From assembly GCA_017979445.1 (NCBI GenBank), contig CM030709.1, positions 1,240,001-1,304,000 of the forward strand: a DNA stretch of 64,000 nucleotides, written 5' to 3'. The translations under genes and the position numbers were made by a program. Shown in pieces: positions 12,181 through 24,215 of this stretch. Position 1 is the stretch's first letter, and every line of letters starts with the position of its first letter. This stretch comes from Akebia trifoliata (lineage: Eukaryota; Streptophyta; Magnoliopsida; Ranunculales; Lardizabalaceae). The notes under the pieces were generated by a model. It was not told the origin of the DNA. It saw only the letters and a program-made list of their open reading frames with translations, and did no database searches.

Positions 12181-13115
12181 GAATAAAATATTAAAATATT
12201 AAAATATTTAAAAATCGATAAAGCTGGAACAAAGTTACTAAACTAGCCCTGATTTGGGACCTTAATGGTAATTTACACATTTGTCCTCAGGGAAGTACAA
12301 AATGACCATGAATAATAGCCATCTCAACCATAGCTTATCAGACAGCGATGTGCGTTTATGAGCGATCGAGTTTTGTTTTCAAAGCTCTCCTCATGTTTGA
12401 TATTGACATAGTATCTGTGGATCTTTTATTTGTTCGAAACCTTTTCTATGATATTTTTCTTCAACAATTCTTTTAGTACTCTTCATCCAGTGTGGTGGCA
12501 CCTATTAATACATTATGTATTATGATAATCAAAAGAATCGTATATTTGACATAATTATTTTTACTTAATTTAAATTATATAATTTATATATATATATTTA
12601 TTTTTAAAAGAATTGTTAATATTTTATTATATAAAATACATGATGATTTGATTATATTAATCACAAAATTAATATATGATGAGAAAATGCATCTGTTAAC
12701 TTTACACTATGTGTAACTCTTCCTTGAGAAGTGACCATCTAAATTGAGTCTATTACTATTAGTGAAGCAAATGAATTTATCCTCCAATTGCAAGAAATTC
12801 AGTGTGACTCTCTCTCTCTCTCTCTCTCAAAATATCTAATAAATGTATTCTAATAAATCTGATAGACTCACACATAAAGATCAAGAAAATAATGAAACAC
12901 AAATTCTAAATGCTACTATATTAAGTCTCATGAGTTTTCTCAACTACATTATGAGCTATACCATTGCTAGGAATTGCACTTTATTTACATATAGATTGTT
13001 TGGAACAACATTTGTCCTTGATTTTATGTAGGTATTTTTGGTGTCTCCTAGTTGAATTTGCTCTATATTAATGTTGAGGTTACTTTTGTCTTTTGAATTA
13101 GGTAAATGCTGAAAC
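12181..13115. other. Intergenic DNA upstream of the PYL gene
   Basis: AT-rich, with a (CT)n run at 12808-12828. No gene or bounded transposon recognised. Part of it must hold upstream PYL control sequences, but none can be pinpointed. Confidence 0.4.
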
Positions 13116-13279
13116 GACTTCGTTAGACACTACGCTCAACATTGTGTTGATGTAGTAATGTGTAAAAAACCATTGATTTTTTATTTTTTTATTTTTCATT
13201 GTTTCTCAAGAAAAAAAATCAAAGCCTTTTTACACATTGCCACATCAACATAGTTTTTTACATAATGTCTAACGAAATC
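13116..13279. mobile_element. MITE-like inverted repeat
   Basis: The left arm GACTTCGTTAGACA pairs with the right end TGTCTAACGAAATC. Further in, TGTTGATGTAGTAATGTG pairs with CACATTGCCACATCAACA. The total length is about 165 bp with no coding capacity. Confidence 0.65.
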
Positions 13280-16200
13280 AATTTAGAACAATTCTTAAAA
13301 TTAAGTCTCTTGTTGAGTCCTTAAAATTCCTAAATCTATGTTTGTGAGAATATTTTTCATGCAAAATTAGTCCGGATCATAGTTTATCTAATTGAATCAA
13401 ATCATCTTCTCAAATTCCATGTAATCAATTGGTTATTCGTAAAAAAAAATTTGCATTACCTACCTCTACATTTATCTTTATTCTTTCATAACTATTAAGA
13501 AGTATTTAATTAAGTTGATTCTTAGAGATATTTTGCACCATTGAGAAAAAAATAAGTATGTCGGCAGCTTGGTTAGAGACTCAAAAGATTAAGAGGGCGT
13601 ATAAGTCATTTGGGTAAAGTGGGTGCATTCAGCTGTGTTGTAAAACAAGATGGTATTCTCGTAATTTAGTACATGAGAGAGGGGGTATTTAGTTAGCCTT
13701 AATGCGAAAATAAAATTTGCAAATGGAGGATCCACTTGCGGGTTGCGAGCTGCAAAAGACGTAAGCGGTGGATAAGATAAGTATGGCTCCTTTTCAGAAG
13801 TGTTGTTTTGAAGGGCAGAAACAGACAAGTGGGTGTAGAAAATTTCCCCGTAATTAGAGCTCTCTCCCACACATTCCTACCCGCCAACTTAGACCCGGTT
13901 TTCACCTTTATTTCTTATTATTATAATATTCTAAACTCATCCAAACAAGTCGAAACTTGAGACCTCCCAAAATCAAATCAATTTTGTGAACTCTGATATA
14001 GACCTCTTCATGGGGTGGGTTTAGGGATGTACATTTTTAACTGAAATCGAAATTCATATTGAAAATGGATCGAACCTGTTCGAGTTAAGATCGAACTGAA
14101 ACTAATAAATATTGGTTTGAGTCTGGATTTGCACCCGTTTTAAGAATTGGAATCCGAATAGAGAATTGATTTATTAAATTATGATATTTTGACATTCGTC
14201 ATGTTGACTTCATAGAATTATATGTAAAAATATCACATGGATCTCAAAGGTATACGTAACTTGACATTCTATGAACATCATGAAAGAAAAATTTTCAATG
14301 CCGATGCATCTAATCACCATTGTGTCTAAATATGATCAAGCAACATTCACTAGAAAATACCATTCCCATTTTGAAAAAAAAAAAAAAAAAAAAACTAGAA
14401 CTATAAACTCCTAAGGTTTTTTGAATAGGTAACTTTCAAGGGGAGATTCGATATTTCTTACCCTTTCATCAAAATTCAAACAAATTAAACTTTCAAAGAA
14501 GGAGATCAAAGAGCAGAGATCAAGTAGACAAAGGGACATACAATTACCATCCCTTTTTGAGAAATACGAGGATTTGATTTGTAGCTCTGACACCGCTTAA
14601 TTTCTTCTTAGCTCATAGGGGATTGGATATTTATTATGCTGTTTTTATATTTGGTGGTACTTAACTTCCCTATTTTTACCATAGGAGTTTCACAACTATT
14701 AAATACTTTTGTATTTGGTGACCTTATTATTATTTTTTGTTTTTTTGTTTTACCATTTTGTTCTCCTATATTCATGTCTAGAGCATAGTACAATTTATCT
14801 AATGGGATAAACATAAGGTCATCATTATTTCAAAATTTTGTTTTAAACCCTATATAAAATATGCAATTGGCCTATAAAATATTGCAACTAGAAATATTTA
14901 TAGTATTATATAACTCGGTCATTAAAGTAAACTTGTTTAGTTTGATTCATTTGGCCAATACCCTCGATGGAACTTTGCAAATACTTAGTCAAGGCAAATT
15001 ATTTAATTTATTTGTTTTCAATGTCTAATGAAAGAATGGATAAGAATAATCAAAACTGACTGGATATGATATAATATAATACAAAAACAACTACAAAGCG
15101 TTATATCTTAAAGATTTGGATTTTGTAATACGAATTTTATTTTAATTTTTGATAGGTAAATGATATCAACTTGTTTGCAACCAATTGAACTGTAGATGAA
15201 ATCCATGTAAAAACTTATTTGTCTTCTTACTTATAGAATTAGTGCCAACTTTACTGATTGATTTTGAGATCTAACTTGGTCAATGGATTAACTTATTTGG
15301 TTATTGACTCATATTATTTCTTTTTAATATGAAGAATCTAATTAATTTTAATTCAAAGGTCCAACATAAGTATTCCTTACTAGGTTTTTTTTTTTCTTTT
15401 CAAACAAGATTTATTTTATGGTTATTATATTCTATTTCTAGAATAAGGAAGTGTTTGGTTGCAATTATTTCTTGCCATAGTCCGGTTATGCTTAGTTAAA
15501 TCCCAAAAGCTTTTCCCACTTGAAAGAAGATTTTGCAAGAACCAATAAAAATAGGAGAAGGAATGGAGGAAAAGGAAGATAGGACTTTCTTTCCCTTCAA
15601 AGATTAACAAAATTAGAAGTCATCGTAAGGCATTTTCAAAACAATACGGAATTGCTAACGATTGAATACATGCTTTGAAGATATAAAATCTTCGGTCAAA
15701 TATGATTATCACCACTAGAGAACCCATGGGTCGGTCTAATCGGGTCGAGCCCACTAACCATTTCATTTTATTCAAGTTGTTGAGTTTGGAATGAAGAAAT
15801 AAAGAAATAATCAATTCATGGAAAAATATGTAAGATAGCGTATCCTCGATACCTTTCGAATCATTATTGAACCTAAGCTCATTTCCATTGAATCCATCTT
15901 GTTAGATTTATGGAACCATCCATATTATGATGTTGGCATAGATCAAGTCTGGATAGGAACAATGTATTCTCAACCTAAGCTGAAATTGTCTGGCTGTATA
16001 TTTGGCTGTCAATGGGTTCATTGTCCTGTTATCTTGCCTCAGTTTAGGGTTTTGATATTGAGCTCTCATCTGAACCAATTTGAACTCCAATCGACCCATC
16101 CTCTAAATCACTATTCATTTTCTAAATTTGGGATTGAATAAAAAGCATTGAAAATAGGTAGGGGAAAAAATATATTTAAAACATGTTTTATGAAAAAGAT

Positions 16201-17001
16201 GAAAATTGAAAATAACATTTATGTAAAAAATTGGGGACAAAATGGTATTTAAAAGTAATGAATAGTGATTTCGAGAGAAGCTCTAAAATTTTTCAACGTA
16301 TCTAAATTTAGATATGTGAACAATGATTTAGCGAGACTGTCAGAGATTTAAAGACCGGCTGCAATTAGGTTCGGACATTTCCATATCTAAATTAAGAGAA
16401 TTAGAGACCGATTAGCGTTTCTCTAAATGCTCAGTTCCCTATTTTTGGGGAACAATGATGAATGCACACGCTAAATCATATGTGATTTGTACGCGACAAA
16501 TGTGGCTAGGGCACATAATCGTAAATCTTTTTCCTTATGTATCCCGAAGAAAAAGATCTATATTCTATGCCCTTACCACATCAACCATGTGTGGTTTACC
16601 GTTTGCATTCATCACAATACAATTTTTGGGAGATGATGTCTTCTCATTGATTCAAGCATTTCAATCTTTAGGATGTCATGTCATGACCATTAAAATTATA
16701 CGAAATTGACTCACAGATATCTCCTTTTAGGCAAGAGTATTAGTTAGTAATTATCGTGAAAGTGGGTCCAACAAGATTTGAACCTAGGTCGGCAATCAAG
16801 TTAAAGCATTTTTTATATGATGACTTTGAGATATTTTTATCCTTTTGATTCAAGCAATGTGTATTTATTGTCAATCACACAAAAGACGTGGTACAAGTGG
16901 ATGGATTTGATGTCATTGGGACATGTGGTGACCCACTCAATCATCAACAAACTAAAGGAATTATCAGGAAAATCATGATGAGATAAAAAAAATAAATGGT
17001 T
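13280..17001. other. Gene-poor AT-rich interval
   Basis: No gene with recognisable homology on either strand. A poly-A run lies at about 14374-14394. The segment 16440-16715 shows degraded inverted-repeat character resembling MITE family F. Small open frames at 13589-13905 (minus) and 15899-16141 (plus) lack any known domain or splice context. Confidence 0.4.
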
Positions 17002-17698
17002 GATTTAGACATGCCACCCTATGTTTTGCTACATTAGAGATACTCCGCTATATTTGAAAATGATGACATACATCCCTTGACCCCATTCTTCTATATAGAC
17101 TAAGAGGAAAATACTGAACGCTCTCATCTTCAATCACTAATAAAAAATCAAGATTTTTCTTCTAAAATTCAATCATCTTTAATTATCAAATCTCAAGGCG
17201 AGATATAAGTTTTGAGGAAGTATAAAATGATGAAATATTGAATTCAAAAATCTAAGATTTTTTACAAAGAAGACAAGGTAGAGAAAATGATGGATTAAAA
17301 TAAGATTGAATAGATTAAAATTATCCTAGAAATTAAAGAACTTGAAGATGACTCGTTTTAGGAAGAAAAAACAAATAAGATATTTGTGAAAATTGAAAAT
17401 GATGATATTTTGGATAAAAAAATCTAAGATTTTATGTAAAGGATAAGTTCTAGGTAAAAAACAATGAATTGAATATTAATTAGTTGAGTAGATGTATCAT
17501 GGAGATTGACGAACTTGAAGATGACTGATTATAAGAAGAAAAATCTGAATTTTTGACTACAGATTGAAGATGATGGCATTTAAGTATTTTCCCCCTTAGT
17601 CTATTTAAAAGACTAAGGTCAAGGGATGTATGTAATCATTTTCAAAATATAACGGTATCTCTAATATTCAGCAAAACGTAGGGGGTGATGTCTAAATC
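17002..17698. mobile_element. Non-autonomous TIR element, about 700 bp
   Basis: Terminal arms of at least 80 bp pair. The left begins GATTTAGACATGCCACCCTA and includes ACATACATCCCTTGACC. The right includes GGTCAAGGGATGTATGT and ends with the complement of the left terminus. The interior has loosely repeated segments around AAAATCTAAGATTTT and no open frame. Confidence 0.7.
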
Positions 17699-17733
17699 AT
17701 CCTTAAAAAGTCGGCTATAACCGGTCACCTACG

Positions 17734-17950
17734 CACTCAAGAAAAAAAACAAGTTTTTCTCGATTTTTAACATGGAAGGTCATTTTAGTCCAATTAACTT
17801 TACATCAATAACTGATGTCTAAAAATGATTAAAAGCACACTCAAGGAAAAAAAAAACAAGTTTTTGTCGATTTTTAACATGTAAGGTCATTTTAGTCCAT
17901 TTAATTAAAAGCAACTTTACATTAATAACGACTGTCTAAAAATGATTTTC
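17734..17950. repeat. Two-unit direct tandem repeat
   Basis: Two adjacent units of about 104-113 bp share CGATTTTTAACATG, AAGGTCATTTTAGTCC and GTCTAAAAATGATT. They differ by small indels. Confidence 0.7.
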
Positions 17951-18053
17951 GCCAGTTATCTCGTCCCTAACATTTTATCGAGGTTGTTCAACCTTAAAGT
18001 CCAAAAATAAAAATAAAAATAAAAATTAAAAAAAAGAAAGAAAAACAAAAACA

Positions 18054-18058
18054 AAGTG

Positions 18059-18088
<30 letters not shown>
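18054..18088 (+). promoter_or_regulatory. (GA)n leader of the DUF538 gene
   Basis: An almost pure GA run reaching to the start codon at 18089. GA-rich 5' UTRs are common in plants and may bind GAGA-type factors (inference). Confidence 0.5.
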
Positions 18089-18089
<1 letters not shown>

Positions 18090-21000
18090 TGGATCAGATC
18101 CTGAACAAGGCGGGATCCTACTGGTTCAGTAAGAAAGCCAACAAGGAGCTCAATTCCGTTGGTGATGACATCAATGTAAGGTTTTCTCCCTTTCCAATCG
18201 AATTCTAGGGTTTTTATTTTTCAGCCCTAATTTAATTTCCTCTCGATCAAAATGTGTTTTTTCTTCAAATCTTATTTTTGGTTGATTTGCTTAATTGAAT
18301 CCCCCTCCCTCTCTTATTAAGTTTCACAATTTCTTCATTAACTTGTATAATTTGATTTGGTGGTTATAAAAAAGGGTTCAATAATCCATTAATTATATAG
18401 AAAAAAAACACATAAAAGCAAAATTCATGAACCCACGAAAAGGTGTAGGGATTATCAGTTTCTTTCCTGAACCCATATCAAAACACGAGATCCATAGTCA
18501 AAAGATTCATTTCACATTTGCAAATCCACATACCAAATTATCAAGAACCTTATTCAGGTACTGTACAAAGTTTCAAGATTTCCTCGAAATTCTATAGATA
18601 TTTGTTGATGCAAAGGCGTTTTAATTTCAACTCCTCGGCTCACTTAGATCTCGGACCAGATTACTTTGAGAGCATAAATGATATTGCAAGACCCTTGGAT
18701 GCTCCGTACTTCCCAATTCCCATCAAGTACGTAGATTGTGTTACTTACTATTGAGGTCTCACTCTCACCACTATTTGTAGATTTTCATTGATAGTTGACA
18801 CCCAATTTAGGATTCCCTACATAGTTTTAGTCTTATCCAGTGCGGGAGGTCATTCTTGATCCTCCTCATGTTTTAGAGTTGTTGCCTAAGCTCCCAAGGT
18901 GAACATTTTTTGTAATGTTGGTTAGGAATGTAATATATAATAGATGAAAAATATTAGATTGGTCCTTATCCCTAGGTTTCCCTTTAATGCTGTTGGGTTT
19001 CAGTGGTCATGACGTCCGTACGTCGGATCTAATATATAAGTTAGTTACATGTATCTTGAGGTGACACACATATGGTTCAAAATATTTTGAGTTTGGGTAC
19101 CACAATATTCGTGTGAGATTTGGTTAACTTGATTGGAATTTTGAGATATTTAAAGCATTTAACCTTTTGGAAATCAAAATGAGGTGCAAAGTTGCCAATT
19201 GCTAGGTGAAATCTCCATTATAACCAACGAGGGGTTGGTGAGATGGCCAGGACCATGCTTCAGGAAGCGGAGGTCTTGAGTTTGACCTCCCCTGGTATTT
19301 TTTCCAGTACACTTGGTATGTGTGGAAGGGGGTGATATACGTGCCCCGTCAGGATAGTCGGGTGGTCTAAGATGACTGGATACCCAAGGTGTCAAGGAAA
19401 AATCTCCATTATTGCAGTGTTTTAAAAACCAAACCAGTTACAAACTGGGGAAGTGTTTGGGGTCAACAATCAGGTCAACTAGAGCAAGCCATGATGTCAA
19501 GTGACAATCACCAAATTTATTTAAAATAAAAATATAAAAGCCACCCGGTTTGAATGTTTGCCTTTTCCAGTTCAAACTGGTTTAATGGCTTAGAGCAATT
19601 TTTTTTTTTTTTTTTTTGTATAACAAAAATCTGGTTCACCTGTTGAATTGACTTGTCTAATCTGCTTTTTCGACACTCTGATCTATTGTTATTATTTGTT
19701 GTCGTTATACATAACTTGTTCATGCTAGTTATCTTATCATCATTTTGTTGATATAACATATTGCTTTACTAGATCAAATTATTGTTTATTGGGTCTTTTT
19801 AAGGGCACACGTTAAAGTGCATTAAATACACTTTGGGAATAAGCATCAGGGAGTATTTTTGTTTTTTTAAGGGCATTTTCAGTACTAAAATCAGTTCCCA
19901 AGGTGTATTAAATGCACTTTAACGTGTGCCCTTAGGGCAGATGTTAACAAAACCCTTGTTTATTTAGACCGTTTTATTAAAGAACAAGACAACATGCTGC
20001 CAATTGTCAATATGACTTAAACAGCTGTCATTGATATCTTGATTTTTTTTTTTTGATCGACACATTATATCTTGATATTACCATCATGTTACCATCCTTG
20101 GGAATTTTATTTTTGTGCTTTAATTATTTGGTTTGGTTTTTTTCTCCTTGCAATTGGTATTTTATTAATCAAACATAAAGTTGTTATTTACATACTGAAA
20201 TATCTTTTCTATGTGATTAGTCATTGTCAAACACCATAGAAGGAGGAACCAGATGGCTGGTTAATAAATTCAAAGGTGAATTTCACTACCCCTTGTTAGT
20301 TTCCAATATTTTCTTCATTTACTTCACATGTATATCAACTGACATATATGCATCAGGTAGAAACTTAATACTACAAATGTTTTGTCTGTTTTTCTTTCCC
20401 TAGCATGTAAAGCAATCCAGTAATACATTATAGCAAGTTTAACAATAAGTTGACCTTTTCTTTGTAGTTCATTGACTAAAAGTAACTCCTTGTAAGTCAT
20501 AAGAAGCTATAGCTGCATGAATTGAACCACAATACACTAAAGGCATGCCAATATAATACCAAGTTCAATGCACTTTAGCCTTTATGACACAGTTGTGAGA
20601 TGGTATGGAGATTAGGTGTTCTTTTACTTGAATAGTTTTATTTATGCTGCTTTGGTAGTTTAATGGAATTGAATTGAGAATGTGAGTCATGTTTCAGAGT
20701 AAAGGTGTGTGCCACACGAGTCTTGGAATCATTGGTAAGTAAAAAAATGTACACTTCATGCGAGAGTGCTGATTTCTATTGGATTTCCAAATCATGGACC
20801 GCCATGTCTTAAAGGTTTTCTCTTGATGGTGGGCTGACAAGTGGATTATCATCCTGTTTGAACCTTCATTGTATTTGAATTTCAGTTAACTTGATAAATT
20901 GGATTAAAAAAAATAAGCAGGATGGCATTGACATGGAACTTTTTTTTTTCTTCTCTGAATAGGATTCTTCAACTTTTTAATGAAATGGAGATTTGGTTTT

Positions 21001-21376
21001 TACAGGGAAATTGCAAAAGCCACTGCCGGAGTTATTAAAGGAATTTGACATGGCAGTAGGCATTTTTCCTCGAGATGCCACCAACTACGAGTTCAATGAA
21101 GAGACAAAGAAGCTAACTGTATTCATACCATCTGTATGTGAAGTCGGGTACAAGGATTCATCCGTCTTGCGTTTCTTTACCACCGTGACTGGGTATCTAG
21201 AGAAAGGAAAGCTAGCTGATGTCGAGGGGATGAAGACGAAGGTGATGATTTGGGTGAAAGTGACCTCCATCTGTACCGATGGATCAAAAATCCATTTCAC
21301 AGCTGGGATGAAGAAAACCAGGAGTAGAGAGGCTTATGAGGTCCTAAGAGATGGAGTGTGTGTGGATAAGTTTTAG
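18089..21376 (+). CDS. DUF538 family protein
   Basis: Three exons, 18089-18175, 20221-20275 and 21006-21376, join in frame to 170 residues. The protein starts MDQILNKAGSYWFSKKANKE. Its second half carries the DUF538 core with GIFPRDATNYEFNEET, VCEVGYKDSSVLRFFTTV and GYLEKGKLADVEGMKTKVMI, ending in REAYEVLRDG. The family is plant-specific, of modest size, and its biochemical function is not settled; some members affect trichome branching and stress responses. No signal peptide is evident, unlike many longer DUF538 proteins. Splice sites are canonical (AAT|GTAAGG, AAAG|GTGAA). Intron 1 is over 2 kb and contains a SINE and a MITE. No disabling changes seen. Confidence 0.92.
19209..19412 (+). mobile_element. 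SINE with 13-bp target duplications, in intron 1 of the DUF538 gene
   Basis: The perfect direct repeat AAATCTCCATTAT (19209-19221 and 19400-19412) brackets a 178-bp body. The body has A-box-like TTGGTGAGATGG (near 19234-19245) and B-box-like GAGTTTGACCTCC (near 19278-19290), as in tRNA-derived plant SINEs. Intact duplications suggest a fairly recent insertion. Confidence 0.8.
19791..19955. mobile_element. MITE family E, copy 2, in the same intron
   Basis: The left arm AAGGGCACACGTTAAAGTGC pairs with the right arm GCACTTTAACGTGTGCCCTT almost perfectly, and the outer right end is GTTAACAAAACCC. It matches the copies at 10.3 and 50.0 kb. Confidence 0.8.
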
Positions 21377-21825
21377 GAGGGTCTCTTTTAAATGGGTATT
21401 GAGCTGTTGGAAAATTCTCTATTTTTGTGATGGTTGTAAAGTGTCCTTCATCTATTGAGATTATATCTGTTTGTTTCTGTGACGTCTCCCAACAACAAAT
21501 TGGATACTTATTAAGCCAATTGTTTGAAACTTATGAAATGCTTGTTTTTAGGGCTCATAATGGAGTTGGTCTATACATACTTAACTCCACCTTGTGGAGT
21601 GTATTATCTATATGGGTGACTAACTTGATTTCTCAAAATGCTTGTTTGTTGTTACGCATGTCTGAAGTCTGGATCAAGTGAATTACTTGGGCTAGGAGGA
21701 TTCGGGATTAACGCAGGGAGGATATAATCCTTAACCAAGTTCACTGGTGTGGGTGAAATCTGGCAAAAGGTTAGACTATATTTATACTTTATATTGCAGT
21801 AGTAGTTGTTTCTTCAAAGAGTCAC
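21377..21825. other. 3' UTR / flank of the DUF538 gene
   Basis: The short open frames in this stretch have no known domain. It is probably 3' UTR for the first few hundred bases. Confidence 0.4.
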
Positions 21826-21984
21826 GATTTTCTAACTTGAAAATTTTCACTCGGTCTATACGTGTCTGACGTGGCAAGGGCACAGAACCTTCTTTAGGAT
21901 ACACAAGGAAAAAGATCAAAGGTTTTGTGCCCTTGCCACGTCAGCCGAGAACAGACCGAGTGAAAATTTTCGAGTCAGAAAATC
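21826..21984. mobile_element. MITE family F, copy with well-preserved arms
   Basis: Arms of about 65-70 bp: the left GATTTTCTAACTTGAAAATT... continues through GACGTGGCAAGGGCACA; the right has TGTGCCCTTGCCACGTC and ends in the complement of the left terminus. Degraded relatives occur at 28661-28823 and 33020-33165, sharing the end GATTTTCTAAC and an internal GGGATAC-type motif. Confidence 0.75.
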
Positions 21985-22204
21985 ATTAGCGGTCTTCAAA
22001 TTATAGTGACAATGATTAAGAGTTTAATTAAGCATAGCTACTCATTCTATCGCTTATGTACTATTGTGATCGGCATCGGAGTTAGTCTCCATACATTTTC
22101 TGAGCTTAGGAATGTGGTGGTAGATATTGTGTGTTTGGATATGGTCCATTGAAGGTATGAAACAACTCATTATACAATTGATTGCTAAACAAGACATCCG
22201 TATC

Positions 22205-22407
22205 ATGGTTTTAAATCTTGTATGAGACTAAGACGACTAGTACTATATGTCTTGGTATCGTCCATCCCACCAACAAGATGGATAGACAAGTCCAATGTAT
22301 TGGACGAGATTTAAAACCATGGTTCATTTGTCTCATTGTTGAATGAGACGACTCAAACGCATTGGAAAACTCATCCCACGAGAAGCCAAAACGAGTTTTA
22401 AAATCAT
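22205..22407. mobile_element. MITE family I, copy 1
   Basis: The left end ATGGTTTTAAATCTTGT pairs with the right end ACGAGTTTTAAAATCAT. The interior carries GAGACTAAGACGACTAG and GTCTTGGTATCGTCCA. Related copies lie at 26075-26284 and 26475-26971. Confidence 0.7.
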
Positions 22408-22515
22408 GCATTATATAAAAAAATTCTAGATAAATTGGAGCTTTGGAAACAAGAATTACTCATGAACAAACCATTATTACAATAAAAGTAAACTCTATAG
22501 TACATTTGATTTGAA

Positions 22516-23093
22516 TTATAGAAAACAAATCAGTTTTGGGTAGTTAGAAGGTTTTGTGTCGAGTCTTAACCTCCTCAGCTGATCAACCCACCGATCTTCG
22601 GGCAATCGTTGGGTCCACTCGGGAGCGAATCCCGAGAACGAGATCCCACGCATAGCCTCCATTATCCTTGTTGTGTTCTCCGCACCCAATGGAGCCTTCC
22701 TACGGCTCTCGTCCTCTCTTCTTCGTTCTGATCGAGATTGGAAATATCTACGCTCAGTGTTCCAACATAATAACCATTGGTGAAGAAATCATGAAGATTA
22801 GGGTTTTCAGAAGAAGGCAAGGAATCGAAAACGTGATCTCTGTTGTTTTCAGTTGAGATTTCTTCTTGATCGAATTCCTCTTCATCGAAGGCCGAGATGG
22901 GCTGATAGTAATCAGGGTCAAGGCCATCATCCAAATGAGCTTCGGAATCGCTGTCTGAGTTATCTGCAGAAAAAACAGAGCAGAAAGCAGAAAGAAAGAG
23001 AGAGAGATGAGAAATCTTGATTATGAATCGAAAGAGCTTCTCTAATTATTTTTATCATTCACGTTGCAAGAAACCATTCTCAGAAATCGACAT
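22516..23093 (-). pseudogene. Uncharacterised plant acidic-protein gene, reading frame broken
   Basis: On the minus strand a small exon 1 (23093-23063, starting MSISENGFLQ) can splice with GT at 23062 to an acceptor TTTTTTCTGCAG. The second exon begins at 22963 and reads NSDSDSEAHLDDGLDPDYY followed by a strongly acidic stretch. That frame runs to a stop at 22662. A second frame, open from about 22790 to a stop at 22516, encodes EDESRRKAPLG and then MEAMRGISF, APEW and PEDRWVDQLRRLR. I recall this arrangement, acidic N-terminus plus a conserved Met-Glu-Ala-Met C-terminal block, from unnamed plant proteins where both parts are one chain. The two parts here lie in different frames near 22690-22710 and seem to lack a connecting segment, so this is likely a deletion-frameshifted copy. 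No function can be given. Alternatives are an assembly error or two unrelated open frames. Confidence 0.5.
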
Positions 23094-23679
23094 TTCTGTT
23101 GATGATGGAAATTGGAAATGCCCTTCTGGTAATTTCAAGGAAATGAAGGGTCGATTAGCCCCTCCGGTTTTTGGTGAATATTTAAGATACCTGAGGTTTC
23201 AAAACTCTTTGAAAGACATAACTTAAAATGACATAAATACCCCTTTCTTTATTCCTAGTTACATATTTGCAATATTTTTTTTTGTTTGGTTTATTACAAA
23301 TTTTACTAGGATTGGCCCTAAATCCATCCATATTTGTTTGCTCTAGTATCAAGATGACTACATGACGTGTTAACTATTAATCATTTTAAGTTTATTGAGT
23401 TTAGGGACAGAGAGATTGAGAAGATGTTGTCTATAGATTTAAAGCTGGGAATTTTCTAAGTGGAGGGGTGCTTCTAAAGTGTTATCTGATCAACACTATA
23501 AAAATAGGATTTAAAAGAAAATTGTATAAGGTGAACATAGTAGATTGACTGACATTAAGATAGATGAGTGGAAAGATAAGTAAACTTTAAAATCAACCCA
23601 CTATAGAAAAAAAAAAAAAAAAAATGTAAGAATGGCTCTAATAAGTAAAATTATAAAAATTGTAGAAGTGATTTCGAGT
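23094..23679. other. Intergenic DNA, nothing recognised
   Basis: AT-rich, with a poly-A run at about 23606-23624. The open frame at 23017-23226 on the plus strand is antisense to exon 1 of the gene just described and shows no homology. Confidence 0.4.
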
Positions 23680-24215
23680 TACCTCTGTCAACTCTGCTCT
23701 ACAACCCAGATGGAATACTCTTCGCTCTAGTCACCTACAAGCACCTGTATGGTACTTGTCAAAATTCCTCCGACGTTCAAGTTAGATTTTGAAGAAAAGA
23801 AGAAGAGTATTTAGTACTTTCAATTGTGTTCCCTTTCAATCGGAAGGAGAAGAACCCCTCTCCTTTCGACCTTGGTTCTATTTATAGGCTTTTCCCTCCA
23901 TCTTGGGTTCTTGATTTCGCTCCTCTGTATTCGAGATTAGGAAGATCCCATGAACTGTGGAATCTCAATCGAAGTAGAATTATTCCTTTCTTGGTTTTCC
24001 GAATCTTAGGGTTTCGCCTTGATCTCCAGAGATCAAATGCGCCAAACATTTCTTGTTTCCCCAGTTGTGACATTGGACTAGAAACCTAATCCAGTCTTGT
24101 CTTGCAATTGGGCAGGACTGGGCAGCATGACTAATCTGGGTACCACCTTCTCTCTGGTCAGGATCTGGACATCTATTCAGATCAAACTTGTTACAACTTT
24201 TACCCTCTACAATAA
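23680..24215 (+). mobile_element. Possible solo LTR of a gypsy-type retrotransposon
   Basis: The segment has features of plant LTRs: ACCTACAAGCACCTGTATGG, then CTCCGACGTTCAAGTTAG (a motif I associate with gypsy LTRs), then a TATA-like TCTATTTATAGG near 23877 and more GC-rich, transcribed-looking sequence. No primer site, internal region or partner LTR is seen in the window, so boundaries are approximate and the call is tentative. Confidence 0.4.

Noticed and set aside
13589..13905. Two overlapping minus-strand open frames
   Set aside because: No domain or splice context was recognised, and the two frames contradict each other.
18518..18754. Open frame of 78 codons in intron 1 of the DUF538 gene
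   Set aside because: No recognisable domain, no splice context, and it lies in an intron.
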